64,000 bases of DNA from NCBI GenBank assembly GCA_037444825.1, contig JBBILR010000005.1:1-64000 (forward strand). Reading direction: 5' to 3'. The notes under the pieces are model-generated. The model worked only from the letters and a program-made list of their open reading frames with translations. It had not been told where the DNA came from and did no database searches. Both the position numbers and the translations under genes were made by a program. Below are positions 1-8,023 of this stretch, one piece after another; the first letter of the stretch is position 1; each line of letters begins with the position of its first letter. Source of the DNA: JBFLVU01 sp037444825. Its GTDB lineage: Bacteria > Acidobacteriota > UBA4820 > DSQY01.

Positions 1-584
1 CGAGGGAGGGGCCCCGCCCCGGGAACCGTAGGCGGCCTTGAAACGCAGGGGCCTCCGGCCCCGAGGCTTCCAGGATCCCCCAAGGGGGGCTCCGCCCCCC
101 TGAGGCGCTCGCTGCCGCTCGCTGAACCCCCGCGGGAGGTGGGCGCTCCAGCCGAAGTGAATTCGGCTTCGCGCCACCTTTCTCTGCCCAGGCTCCTTCG
201 AAGCAAGCCCCGGCCTTTCCCCCCGAAGGACGTAATAGCGAAGCGAATCTAGCGGCCGATGCTTGCACCGGCCCAAAAACGGCGTCTGGGGCAAGAGCCC
301 ATCCCTTTCTCTTTCCCCGAAGGCTTCGTCCCGGGACATGTCGCAGGGCACCGGGAGGAAGTGCGGGAGCGCGAAAAAACCCACCTCGTCATCAAGAAAG
401 TGCTAGCAATAAAATTAAAGAAATCCTTTAAGTTACGTCTGGCGAGCCTCCGCGGGAACTCCGGAAAAGGGTGAAATCCCCCTCTGACTTCCTTCCGGAA
501 GTAAAGGGCTTGAAAACCGTGCCCAAAGCGGCGACATTGCCGAACGGTGTGGAGGGTTGTACCTTTATCCTCAAAGAGGTAGCC
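1..584. other. non-coding left edge, no supported gene
   Basis: No convincing gene is seen. Short open frames, including one of 71 codons at 259-474, have no recognisable domain and no good ribosome site. The first 180 bases are rich in GC hairpins and contain a short direct repeat of CGCTCGCTG at about 105-125. Bases 385-440 form an AT-rich patch that stands out from the surrounding GC-rich DNA and may hold the promoter of the cytochrome operon starting at 585. I could not pick a clear -35/-10 pair there. Confidence 0.6.
137..186 (+). terminator. imperfect hairpin, possible terminator of a gene off the left edge
   Basis: AGGTGGGCG and AGCCGAA on the left pair with TTCGGCT and CGCCACCT on the right around a GTGAA loop, with a small bulge. 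The hairpin is followed on the plus strand by TTTCTCT, a weak T-tract. It could end transcription from a plus-strand gene outside the window. Confidence 0.35.
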
Positions 585-2447
585 ATGAAGACGCGTGTCA
601 TTGGGAATGTGGCTTTAGCCCTATGCTTGGCGGCTTGGGGGTTACCGGGCGCCGCCCAGGAGCTGCACGGGGGCGTGGCGGCGGGGTACGCCTGGATGAA
701 CGAAGGGGGCTCCCTCTCCAGCTACAGCACCCAGTACAACCTGGGGGAGAACGCCTTTTTGGAGGAGCTGAACCTGGACTGGGCCAGGCCCTCCGGTGGC
801 CCCCCCGTGGTCTCGCTCAAGGCCTGGGATCTGGGCGACCCTTCGCCCGACCACCACGGCCGGCTCTCGTTCCGTCCCACGAACGACTGGCGTTTCGACC
901 TGGCCTACGACGGCCGGAATTCCTTTTACGGCCTCGAGGATTCCCCGGTGAATCCGCGGGCCGACCGCTGGTCCATCGAGCGGTGGAAGGCCTCGGCCGC
1001 CTACGACGGGTGGAGCGCGGCCCGCATCGTCCTCGCCTTCCAACAATCGCGGAGGGACGGCGAAGTAGACCGGGTCTTGTACGGCCTCAACGCCTTCTAC
1101 CCCATGCGGGTGGATCTGGACGAGCGCTTCCGGGAGGCCTCCCTGCGCATCGAGACCAAGACCCTTCCGGTGAGGCTCTTCCTCGAGCAAACCTTCGGCC
1201 GCTTCGACCGGGACAACCGGTGGGCCGCCTTGGGCGGCCGCGACCTGTCGGGATCGGACCCGGACCTTCTGGGACGGCTCGCCACCACCCAGAAGGACAA
1301 GGTGGACATCCCCTCCACGCGGCTGGGCGGCTTCTACCGGAGCGACCGGTGGGACGTGGCCGGCACCCTTTTCTACCGGAAATCGGACCTCGATTCGGCG
1401 GGGCTCTCTTCAAAGGTGTTCGAGGTGGGAGGCGGAACCGTCGGTCGCATCTCCTACCTGGAAGACCTCACGGGATCGGCGACCCAGGACACCCGCGCCG
1501 CCGATTTCCGCGCCGCCTACCGGCTGGACGGAGGGTGGACCCTTCGCCTGACCGGCAACTACCGCCGCAGCGACGCCGACTCGGACCTCACGGGTCTCCT
1601 TCTCCTCCACGCCGGCCGCCCCGGCCTTCCCGGCCTGACGCTCTCCCTCCCGAAGGACGACCGGGGATTTTTCAACGTGGATGACCGTAGCGCCGCCCTG
1701 GAGGCCGCGTGGGACGGAAGCGCCTTCCACGCCTGGGGAGGCCTCTTCGCCGGGCGGCGCGGGGTGGACTACCGGCGAAGCCTGGACGGGGAGGCCTTCT
1801 CCGAAGATCGGAACACCTCCGGCTACCGGCTGGGCGGGGCCTGGAATGCGGGCGGCGGACTTCGACTGGAGGGCGAGTTCGAGCACGGCTCCTTCGAGCG
1901 GTACGTCCTCCGCGTGGACCCGGAGACGGTGGACCGCCTGACCCTTCGCTTCCGTTCCCGCCTGGGGGCGGGATGGTCCCTTTCCCTGCAGGGCCGCTTC
2001 GAACGCTCCGACAACCCTTCGTCCCAAAGCGCGCTGGACCACGCCGCCGACGCGTACGGAGCCCGCCTCTCCTGGGACGACCCCCAGGGCAAGGCCGGGG
2101 CCTTCCTGGCGGTGGACCGGAACCGGGTCCGGACGAAGACCGACCTCGTGTTGCCCGGCGGGGAAGCCTCCCTTTCGGACTACGATCTCCGCCTGTGGAC
2201 CGCCGAGGCCGGCGGCTACCTGACCCTGGGCCGGCTCTCTTTCGACGGATCGCTGCTTCGGATTAAGGACGCCGGGGGGACGTGGCCCTCCTCCGGGTGG
2301 GTGGGGGACGCGCGGGCGACGGTCCAGGGGCCCAAGGGGACGCGGCTCAGCCTCTTCGCCCAGCACAGGAGCTACGACGAAGTCCGGAGCTCTCAAGGGG
2401 ATTTCCGGTTCACCCGGTACGGCGCCGTCGTCGGCTGGAGGTTCTGA
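585..2447 (+). CDS. MtrB/PioB-type outer-membrane beta-barrel of a porin-cytochrome conduit
   Basis: Predicted 620-residue outer-membrane barrel that would sheathe a periplasmic multihaem cytochrome and let electrons cross the outer membrane. ATG 585 is chosen over an in-frame start at 471. It follows AGAGGT and begins a clear signal peptide (Lys-Arg, then a hydrophobic stretch ending near Ala-Gln at residue 23). The mature protein is rich in alternating aromatic and charged residues (Arg-Leu, Trp-Arg-Phe and Tyr-Arg-Arg patches), typical of amphipathic strands. It ends in Trp-Arg-Phe, the C-terminal aromatic signal for barrel assembly. I see no N-terminal CXXC as in Shewanella MtrB, so the PioB/DmsF-like branch fits better. 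Its stop overlaps the start of the decahaem gene (TGATG), so the two are probably translationally coupled. Family assignment rests on context plus barrel features. Confidence 0.8.
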   Translation: MKTRVIGNVALALCLAAWGLPGAAQELHGGVAAGYAWMNEGGSLSSYSTQYNLGENAFLEELNLDWARPSGGPPVVSLKAWDLGDPSPDHHGRLSFRPTNDWRFDLAYDGRNSFYGLEDSPVNPRADRWSIERWKASAAYDGWSAARIVLAFQQSRRDGEVDRVLYGLNAFYPMRVDLDERFREASLRIETKTLPVRLFLEQTFGRFDRDNRWAALGGRDLSGSDPDLLGRLATTQKDKVDIPSTRLGGFYRSDRWDVAGTLFYRKSDLDSAGLSSKVFEVGGGTVGRISYLEDLTGSATQDTRAADFRAAYRLDGGWTLRLTGNYRRSDADSDLTGLLLLHAGRPGLPGLTLSLPKDDRGFFNVDDRSAALEAAWDGSAFHAWGGLFAGRRGVDYRRSLDGEAFSEDRNTSGYRLGGAWNAGGGLRLEGEFEHGSFERYVLRVDPETVDRLTLRFRSRLGAGWSLSLQGRFERSDNPSSQSALDHAADAYGARLSWDDPQGKAGAFLAVDRNRVRTKTDLVLPGGEASLSDYDLRLWTAEAGGYLTLGRLSFDGSLLRIKDAGGTWPSSGWVGDARATVQGPKGTRLSLFAQHRSYDEVRSSQGDFRFTRYGAVVGWRF

Positions 2448-3286
2448 TGAAGGCTCGCGCGCTCTTTCTGCTCGCCGGTTTTGCCCTCGGGGGCCTCTCC
2501 TTCGCGGCGGAGGAGAAGGCGCCCTCCAAGGCCGACTGCGCCGCCTGCCATGAAGAGGTGGTCCAGGCTTTCGAAGGCACCCCCCACGGTGCGGCCATGG
2601 CCCGCCGCTCCCCCGACACCCTGGCCGCTTCCTGCGCCGTCTGCCACGTGCCGAGCCCCGCCCACCTGGAGGAACCTTCCACGGCGAATGTGCGTCGCAA
2701 GCCCGGGGAGGAGGCCTGTCTCTCCTGCCACAAGGACCGGCTGGGTTCTCTGGCCCTCGCCACGCCGGGCCACCCGCGTGCCGGCGTCTCCTGTCTCGAG
2801 TGCCACGCGCCGAGCCACCTCGCCCCTCCGGCCGCCGCGCCCCTGCTGGCCGCCCCCCCGCGGGACCTCTGCGGCTCCTGCCACCGGGCCGAGGCTTCGG
2901 CCTTCCGCCTTCCCTACGCCCACCGGGAAGGGGCCGGCCCCATGGACTGCACCCGGTGCCACGACGTCCACGGTCTCTCGCCGAGAGGGCGCCTCTCCGA
3001 GGCCAAGGACGGGGGAGCCTGCCTGGACTGCCATTCGGAAAAGGCCGGCCCCTTCGTCTTTCCCCACGCGCCCCAGCGGCTGGAGGGGTGCCTCTCCTGC
3101 CACCGCCCCCACGGCTCCGCCAACCCCCGCCTGCTCGTCCGGCGCCGGGTGGCGGACCTCTGCCTCGAGTGCCACAGCCGGGTTCCCGCCTTCCACGACC
3201 TCTCGAGGGCCCGGTACCGCGACTGCACCCGCTGCCACGCGGAGGTCCACGGCTCCAACCGGAGCCCGGTCTTTTTCCAGGAGTAG
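2447..3286 (+). CDS. DmsE/MtrA-family decahaem c-type cytochrome
   Basis: 279-residue periplasmic decahaem cytochrome expected to sit inside the upstream barrel and relay electrons. It has a signal peptide of about 21 residues ending Phe-Ala-Ala. Ten CXXCH haem sites have their first Cys at about 31, 63, 91, 116, 142, 168, 192, 215, 239 and 260. This spacing of 19-32 residues and this length match the MtrA/PioA/DmsE family. ATG 2447 overlaps the barrel stop and begins the signal peptide; an in-frame upstream start at 2282 would lie inside the barrel gene. Haem motifs 6 and 10 share the DNA word GACTGCACCCG, which matters for the deleted copy at 5608-5786. The last 66 bases of this gene are exactly repeated there. 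Confidence 0.92.
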   Translation: MKARALFLLAGFALGGLSFAAEEKAPSKADCAACHEEVVQAFEGTPHGAAMARRSPDTLAASCAVCHVPSPAHLEEPSTANVRRKPGEEACLSCHKDRLGSLALATPGHPRAGVSCLECHAPSHLAPPAAAPLLAAPPRDLCGSCHRAEASAFRLPYAHREGAGPMDCTRCHDVHGLSPRGRLSEAKDGGACLDCHSEKAGPFVFPHAPQRLEGCLSCHRPHGSANPRLLVRRRVADLCLECHSRVPAFHDLSRARYRDCTRCHAEVHGSNRSPVFFQE

Positions 3287-3316
3287 GTGCGCCCGGGCCA
3301 GGAGAACCTCGGCGAG
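3221..3316 (+). repeat. 96-bp direct repeat, copy 1 (decahaem 3' end and spacer)
   Basis: Runs from the tenth haem codons through the stop into the spacer. I read it as identical to 5721-5816, offset 2500. It marks one well-conserved piece of the tandem duplication. Confidence 0.85.
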
Positions 3317-3592
3317 CATGGGGAAGCGCCAAAATGGGGCATATGACACGATTCGCCTTTATCGGATTCCCCCTTCATTGTCCAATGAAGACAGAGGGTT
3401 TTGGATGGCATGGGCTTCACGGATTCTTGATTCTGAACTGGTCTTGGGTGAAATGCCCCTCGGCCCTAGCTTTCTCCAGAAAAGTCTTGGAAGCCCCCGC
3501 TTCTCAGACTAGGTTGGTAGGCGTATGGGGGGGCCCTTTCCCCCGCCCAGAGGTGAGAGTTCGGTGGTGACAACTTCTTTTAGGAGGGAAGC
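3287..3592 (+). other. spacer between decahaem and first octahaem gene
   Basis: 306 bases without a gene. Contents: the end of the 96-bp repeat; the word GCGCCAAAATGGGGCATATGAC, shared with the second spacer apart from one extra A there; a perfect 8-bp palindrome with 2-nt centre (CTTCATTG-TC-CAATGAAG) at 3373-3390, absent from copy 2; a promoter candidate at 3427-3454; and the start of the 259-bp repeat. TAGGAGGG lies just upstream of ATG 3593. No c-di-GMP (GEMM) riboswitch core was found. Confidence 0.6.
3427..3454 (+). promoter_or_regulatory. candidate promoter of first octahaem gene
   Basis: TTGATT, 16 bases, then TGAAAT. The same word pair at the same spacing (TTGATT-16-TGATAT) occurs in the duplicate spacer at 5928-5955, although much of the surrounding DNA has diverged. 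This is the main reason to list it. The -10 match is mediocre. Confidence 0.3.
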
Positions 3593-3799
3593 ATGAAGCA
3601 GATCGTCAAACGTTGGTTCGCCGCGGGTCTCTGCGCGGTGGGGGTGGGCGCCTTCGCCGGCGCCAAGGGAACCTCCCCGCCGGTGACCGTCCCCGCCCAC
3701 AACCCCTCCAGCCTGCAGAAGATCCTGCTGACCTACTACACCAAGGCCCAGCTCCAGGCCGGGACGTACGTGGGCTCGGAGTTCTGCCTCGCCTGCCAC
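3541..3799 (+). repeat. 259-bp identical direct repeat, copy 1 (leader, signal peptide, first haem)
   Basis: Covers the ribosome site, the signal peptide and codons 1-69 of the first octahaem gene, up to the first haem His. I read it as base-for-base identical to 6050-6308, offset 2509, whereas both genes diverge strongly right after it. Confidence 0.85.
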
Positions 3800-5374
3800 C
3801 AGGACAAAGCATCCTGGAGAGACAGCAAGCACGCCCAGGCCCTGCGCAAACCCATGGGGCAATACAGCCTTGTCGCAGGGAAGGGGGTGGTGGCCGACTA
3901 TGACAAGAACGGCGTGGACGATTTCCAACAGGGGCTCGACTTCAACACCATCTCCTCGGCTTTCGACCCCTACAAGCCCAACGCCCCGGTCCTTTCCTAC
4001 AATGCCTCCACCGATACCTACTTCATCACCATCGGACAGCTGACCATGCCGGTGGTTTGTACGCAGGGTGGGACCGGTTCCTGGAAGCAGCGCTACCTGG
4101 TCCGCGTTCCGGTTTCCGACCTTCCCGGCGGCCTTTCCGCGGAGAACTACGTCTCCCCCATCCAATACAACGAGAAGACCCGGGAGTATGTCCTGTACAA
4201 CCCCGGGAACTGGTACGACGCCAACAAGCAGCCCAAGTTCACGCCGGCCACCACGGCCGCTCAGCTGGCCGCCGCCAACGGGAGCACCTACTCCAAGAAG
4301 TGCATCGGGTGCCACACCACCGGGCTCCGAGGCCTCGGCCAGACCGCCCAGGGCGAGTGGGTGTACAATGGCTTCGTGGCCGTTCTTTTCAACGACAACG
4401 ACCCCGGCTACTTCGACTACGACCACAACGGCCTTCCGGATATTGTGAACATCGGGTGCGAATCCTGCCACGGCCCCGGCTCGGCCCACATCCTCGGCGG
4501 CGGCGACCCCACCAAGATCGTCAACCCGGCCGACCTGGACGCCGACCGGGCCAATGCGGTCTGCGGCCAGTGCCACAGCCGCGTGGTCTCCCGACCGAAC
4601 CACACCTTCGAGTGGCCCATCAAGGACGATACCCTGACCCCCTACCTCCCCGGCAGCTCGGAGCCCCTGTCCAACTACTACGAGGAGGCCCCGGGCCTTT
4701 GGCCTGACGGGGAGTCCTCCAAGCAGCATCACCAGCAGTACCAGGACCTGTACAAATCGGCCCATCCCACCAACCCCTACGATAAGCTCTCCTGCTTCAC
4801 CTGCCACGATCCCCATGCCGCCCAAGGAGACCACCAGATCGTCACCGAAATCGTCGAGGGCACGCTCACGATCCCCACGGCCAACGACAATGACACCCTC
4901 TGCCTGGCCTGCCACGCGACCCACGGGCCCTTCGCCGGAATCACCAAGGCCCAGGTGGCCGACTACGAAAACAACAAAGAGGCCATCGGCCAAGTGGTGA
5001 GCGCCCACTCCAAGCACCTCTACAACCCGGAGGGAAAGATTGGACTTTCCCGCTGCTCGAAATGCCACTTGCCCAACGTGGCGACTTCGGCCATCACCTA
5101 CGACATCCACTCCCACACCTTCCACGTCATCGAACCGGCCAAGACCCTCGATACGCAGGGACAGGGAGGGATGCCCAACGCCTGCGCCGCCTCCTGCCAT
5201 CAGGGGCGCCCGCTGAACTTCACGAGCACCGATTTCTCCTGCAACCCCTTCGGAACCTGGAACGACTCCGGGGACGTCAAGACGGCGCAGATTCTGAAAG
5301 GTTACTACGGACCCGGCGGGACGTGGTGGAACACCTCCTCGTCGGCCCCCACCTCCTCTCCGGAAAAGAAGTAA
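3593..5374 (+). CDS. secreted multihaem (octahaem-type) c-type cytochrome, paralogue 1
   Basis: 593-residue exported cytochrome. The signal peptide (Lys/Arg-rich start, hydrophobic core) probably ends near Ala-Phe-Ala at 20-22. Seven CXXCH sites start at Cys65, 237, 289, 324, 401, 437 and 488. An eighth site at Cys531 is CX3CH (Cys-Ala-Ala-Ser-Cys-His) and is kept in the paralogue. Two Asp/Asn-rich loops, near 102-110 (DYDKNGVDD) and 275-283 (DYDHNGLPD), resemble EF-hand-type calcium loops. The second lies directly before the CESCHGPGSAH haem motif. It follows the barrel-decahaem pair and is a plausible periplasmic or extracellular partner. I know no exact named homologue, so the electron donor or acceptor is unknown. 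It ends at a strong terminator. Confidence 0.85.
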   Translation: MKQIVKRWFAAGLCAVGVGAFAGAKGTSPPVTVPAHNPSSLQKILLTYYTKAQLQAGTYVGSEFCLACHQDKASWRDSKHAQALRKPMGQYSLVAGKGVVADYDKNGVDDFQQGLDFNTISSAFDPYKPNAPVLSYNASTDTYFITIGQLTMPVVCTQGGTGSWKQRYLVRVPVSDLPGGLSAENYVSPIQYNEKTREYVLYNPGNWYDANKQPKFTPATTAAQLAAANGSTYSKKCIGCHTTGLRGLGQTAQGEWVYNGFVAVLFNDNDPGYFDYDHNGLPDIVNIGCESCHGPGSAHILGGGDPTKIVNPADLDADRANAVCGQCHSRVVSRPNHTFEWPIKDDTLTPYLPGSSEPLSNYYEEAPGLWPDGESSKQHHQQYQDLYKSAHPTNPYDKLSCFTCHDPHAAQGDHQIVTEIVEGTLTIPTANDNDTLCLACHATHGPFAGITKAQVADYENNKEAIGQVVSAHSKHLYNPEGKIGLSRCSKCHLPNVATSAITYDIHSHTFHVIEPAKTLDTQGQGGMPNACAASCHQGRPLNFTSTDFSCNPFGTWNDSGDVKTAQILKGYYGPGGTWWNTSSSAPTSSPEKK

Positions 5375-5399
5375 CCCTCCCATCCACCCTTATCGTCCC

Positions 5400-5425
5400 G
5401 GGGGCCCCGCGGGGCCCCCTTTTTT
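5400..5425 (+). terminator. rho-independent terminator after octahaem 1
   Basis: GGGGGCCCC, a GC centre and GGGGCCCCC, then TTTTTTCTTTTT. It lies 26 bases after the stop. The same stem occurs after the second octahaem gene at 7946. Confidence 0.85.
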
Positions 5426-5474
5426 CTTTTTCGAGAAGAAGCCTTGTGGTTCACTGGAGGCGGGAGACCGGGCC

Positions 5475-5786
5475 ATGCGGACGGTCACGGTCACCACGGA
5501 TGAGCCGCCACTGAGCTTTGAAGGGGCTCTTTCGCTGGCCCGGGCCCCGGCGGAGTCCCTCCAGGAGGGGGAATGCACCTGCCTCTCCTGGTCCGACCGG
5601 AAAGTTCGCCGCCGAGCCCCTGTTGGCGGCCTCCCTGCAGAACCTCTGCGGCTCCTGCCACCGGGCCGAGGCTTCAGCCTTCCGCCTTCCCTACGCCCAT
5701 CGGGAAGGGGCCGGCCCCTGGACTGCACCCGCTGCCACGCGGAGGTCCACGGCTCCAACCGGAGCCCGGTCTTTTTCCAGGAGTAG
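5475..5786 (+). pseudogene. chimeric relic at duplication junction: small Cys-rich gene fused to decahaem 3' remnant
   Basis: A 103-codon open frame made of two unrelated pieces. Codons up to about 5604 match the start of the small gene at 8024 (MRTVTVTT, CTCLSW). From 5608 the DNA matches the decahaem gene from 2831. In the decahaem part, 276 bp are missing between two copies of GACTGCACCCG (2945 and 3221 in the intact gene). One A is also lost just before (CCCATGG became CCCTGG), so the two halves of the remnant are in different frames. The frame still ends with the true decahaem C-terminus, including one CXXCH. I infer a non-functional relic. A translated Cys-rich peptide cannot be ruled out because the start and upstream region are kept. 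Confidence 0.8.
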
Positions 5787-5816
5787 GTGCGCCCGGGCCA
5801 GGAGAACCTCGGCGAG
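5721..5816 (+). repeat. 96-bp direct repeat, copy 2
   Basis: Copy of 3221-3316, here at the end of the decahaem relic and the start of the second spacer. Confidence 0.85.
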
Positions 5817-6101
5817 GACAGGAATGCGCCAAAAATGGGGCATATGACCTAGGGCGAAAATTGGCCATCCAATCCCCAATGTCTAAGAAAAGAAAAAAGA
5901 TTCGAATGATCAAGGCGCCGCCAATTCTTGATTCTGATACGCCTTTGGGTGATATGCCCCTTTATCCGCGCTTGTCCCGGCATGGCGCTGGACGCCCCCG
6001 GGTTCTCGGACTAGGTTGGTACACGCACGGGGGGGTGGAGGCCCCTTTCCCCCGCCCAGAGGTGAGAGTTCGGTGGTGACAACTTCTTTTAGGAGGGAAG
6101 C
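5787..6101 (+). other. spacer before second octahaem gene, with promoter candidate
   Basis: 315 bases without a gene. It has parts identical to the first spacer and parts strongly diverged, including an AT-rich run near 5887-5910. A promoter candidate TTGATT-16-TGATAT is at 5928-5955. TGGGGCATATGACC at about 5837 and GGTGATATGCCCC at about 5949 form an imperfect inverted repeat, also partly present in the first spacer. TAGGAGGG precedes ATG 6102. Confidence 0.5.
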
Positions 6102-6308
6102 ATGAAGCAGATCGTCAAACGTTGGTTCGCCGCGGGTCTCTGCGCGGTGGGGGTGGGCGCCTTCGCCGGCGCCAAGGGAACCTCCCCGCCGGTGACCGTC
6201 CCCGCCCACAACCCCTCCAGCCTGCAGAAGATCCTGCTGACCTACTACACCAAGGCCCAGCTCCAGGCCGGGACGTACGTGGGCTCGGAGTTCTGCCTCG
6301 CCTGCCAC
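6050..6308 (+). repeat. 259-bp identical direct repeat, copy 2
   Basis: Copy of 3541-3799. Identity stops at the codon after the first haem His. Confidence 0.85.
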
Positions 6309-7919
6309 GCGGGCCACGACGAGACGGAGGAGTGGCGGGACACCAACCACGCGCACGCCCTCCGCAAGCCCATGGGGATGTACAGCCTCCAGCCGGGAAA
6401 GGGCGTGCTGGCCGATTTCGACAACAACGGGGTGGACGACTTCCAGCAGGGGCTGGACTTCAATACCATCAGCTCCGCCTTGGATTCCGCCAAGCCCAAC
6501 GCCCCCATCCTCTCCTACGACCAGGCCACCGACACCTACTGGATCCAGCTGGGCCCCAACGGCATCCGCCTCCAGGTGGTCGCCACGTGGGCCGGCATGT
6601 CCGCCGGAACCGGGCAGCGGTACATGGTGCGGGTCCCCGTCACCGACACCCCCACGGGGTACAGCAACGCCATTTACTTCGGTCCCTTCGCGTGGAACGG
6701 GTCGGCCTACACCAGCAACCTCAGCTCCTGGTACAACGGCAACACCCCCAAGTACGCTCCGGGGATCGCCGCCTCGGCGCTCGTGTCCCTCCAGGGGCAG
6801 AACTACCTCCAGAACTGCGCGGGGTGCCACATCACCGGCATCCGTAGGGCCTACACCACCCCCGCCGGGGAAAACGTCCTCAACCCCTACCCGGCGGCGC
6901 TGGTGCCGGAAAACAGCCCCAACTACCCCGACCTCGACGGGGACGGCCTGCCCGACCTCGCCAACATCGGCTGCGAATCGTGCCACGGACCCGGGTCGGC
7001 GCACATCCTGGGCGGCGGAGACCCCTCCAAGATCGTGAACCCCGCCGACATCACCGCCGGCCCCGGCTACGCCCAGGCCAACCAGGCCCGCAGCGCCGTC
7101 TGCCTCCAGTGCCACGTCCAGACCGGTTCCTATCCCACCAAGAAATGGGGCTGGACCTACGACGAGACCACCGACACGCCCTTCCGCGTCTCCAATCCCA
7201 TGCCCGACCTGGCCCAGTTCCAGGTCTCCAAGGCCGTCAAGTGGCCCGACGGCGTGGCCTACAGCACCGAGCGCATCGACAGCTACAAGTCCAGCGACCA
7301 CTACCTGGGTTCCCACGGCATCGCCTGCAACGACTGCCACAACTCCCACGCCGAGACCCGGAACCCGGCCCAGGTGCGCGACACCGTCACCCGCAGCGGT
7401 TCGACCTACACCAACGTGAAGGTGGACGACGACAGCTTCTGCATGGCCTGCCACCACGCCCCCTACTTCCTCCCGAGCGTCACCGCCCAGATGGTCCAGG
7501 ACTGGAAGGCCCCGGGATTCGACGCCCCCATCCCCGACGACATCCGGAACGCCATCGAGTCCCACACCCACCACCCCTACGGGGCCGACCGCTCCCTTGG
7601 GATCGGACGCTGCACCACCTGCCACATGGCCAACAACCACACCTTCTGGCCTTCCAGGCCCGAGGACACCATCGCCTACAAGGACGTGGTGACCTCCTCC
7701 ACAGTGAAGGGCAACATCAACGCCTGCTCGGCGGCGTGCCACCGGGGCAAGGTCATGGTCTGGTCGGACGTTCCGGCCAATCTGACCTATACCGACAAGC
7801 TGTACAACACCGACAACGAGATCAAGCTGGCCCAGCACCTGGTCCAGTACTTCGGCCCCGGCGGGGCGTGGTGGAACACCTCTTCGTCGGCCCCCACTTC
7901 CTCTCCGGAAAAGAAGTAA
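6102..7919 (+). CDS. secreted multihaem (octahaem-type) c-type cytochrome, paralogue 2
   Basis: 605-residue paralogue of the protein at 3593. Residues 1-69 are identical, the rest is clearly diverged, and the last 16 residues are again identical. Haem sites: CXXCH at Cys65, 239, 291, 334, 409, 447 and 504, plus CX3CH at Cys542 (Cys-Ser-Ala-Ala-Cys-His). The same two Asp-rich loops are present (DFDNNGVDD near 105, DLDGDGLPD near 277). Keeping all eight sites and both loops through heavy divergence argues that both copies are under selection and functional. The middle region (about 150-230) differs most, so the copies may differ in partner or substrate. Same terminator type as paralogue 1. Confidence 0.85.
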   Translation: MKQIVKRWFAAGLCAVGVGAFAGAKGTSPPVTVPAHNPSSLQKILLTYYTKAQLQAGTYVGSEFCLACHAGHDETEEWRDTNHAHALRKPMGMYSLQPGKGVLADFDNNGVDDFQQGLDFNTISSALDSAKPNAPILSYDQATDTYWIQLGPNGIRLQVVATWAGMSAGTGQRYMVRVPVTDTPTGYSNAIYFGPFAWNGSAYTSNLSSWYNGNTPKYAPGIAASALVSLQGQNYLQNCAGCHITGIRRAYTTPAGENVLNPYPAALVPENSPNYPDLDGDGLPDLANIGCESCHGPGSAHILGGGDPSKIVNPADITAGPGYAQANQARSAVCLQCHVQTGSYPTKKWGWTYDETTDTPFRVSNPMPDLAQFQVSKAVKWPDGVAYSTERIDSYKSSDHYLGSHGIACNDCHNSHAETRNPAQVRDTVTRSGSTYTNVKVDDDSFCMACHHAPYFLPSVTAQMVQDWKAPGFDAPIPDDIRNAIESHTHHPYGADRSLGIGRCTTCHMANNHTFWPSRPEDTIAYKDVVTSSTVKGNINACSAACHRGKVMVWSDVPANLTYTDKLYNTDNEIKLAQHLVQYFGPGGAWWNTSSSAPTSSPEKK

Positions 7920-7945
7920 CCCCACCCATCCACCCTCATCGTCCC

Positions 7946-7972
7946 GGGGGCCCCGCGGGGCCCCCTTTTTTT
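7946..7972 (+). terminator. rho-independent terminator after octahaem 2
   Basis: GGGGGCCCC, GC centre, GGGGCCCCC, then seven T. It duplicates the terminator at 5400. Confidence 0.85.
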
Positions 7973-8023
7973 CCCTTGCAGGAGAAGAAGGCCTGTGGTT
8001 CACTCGAGGCGGGAGGCCGGGCC

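Noticed and set aside
259..474. 71-codon plus-strand frame before the barrel gene
   Set aside because: No ribosome site, no similarity I recognise, and it spans the AT-rich patch likely to be regulatory.
1410..3332. Long minus-strand open frame opposite the barrel and decahaem genes
   Set aside because: Low-complexity Arg/Gly/Pro translation with no domain, antisense to ten haem motifs.
3287..3592. c-di-GMP or cAMP-GMP (GEMM) riboswitch upstream of the cytochromes, as in Geobacter
   Set aside because: The conserved core words of GEMM RNAs are not present in either spacer.
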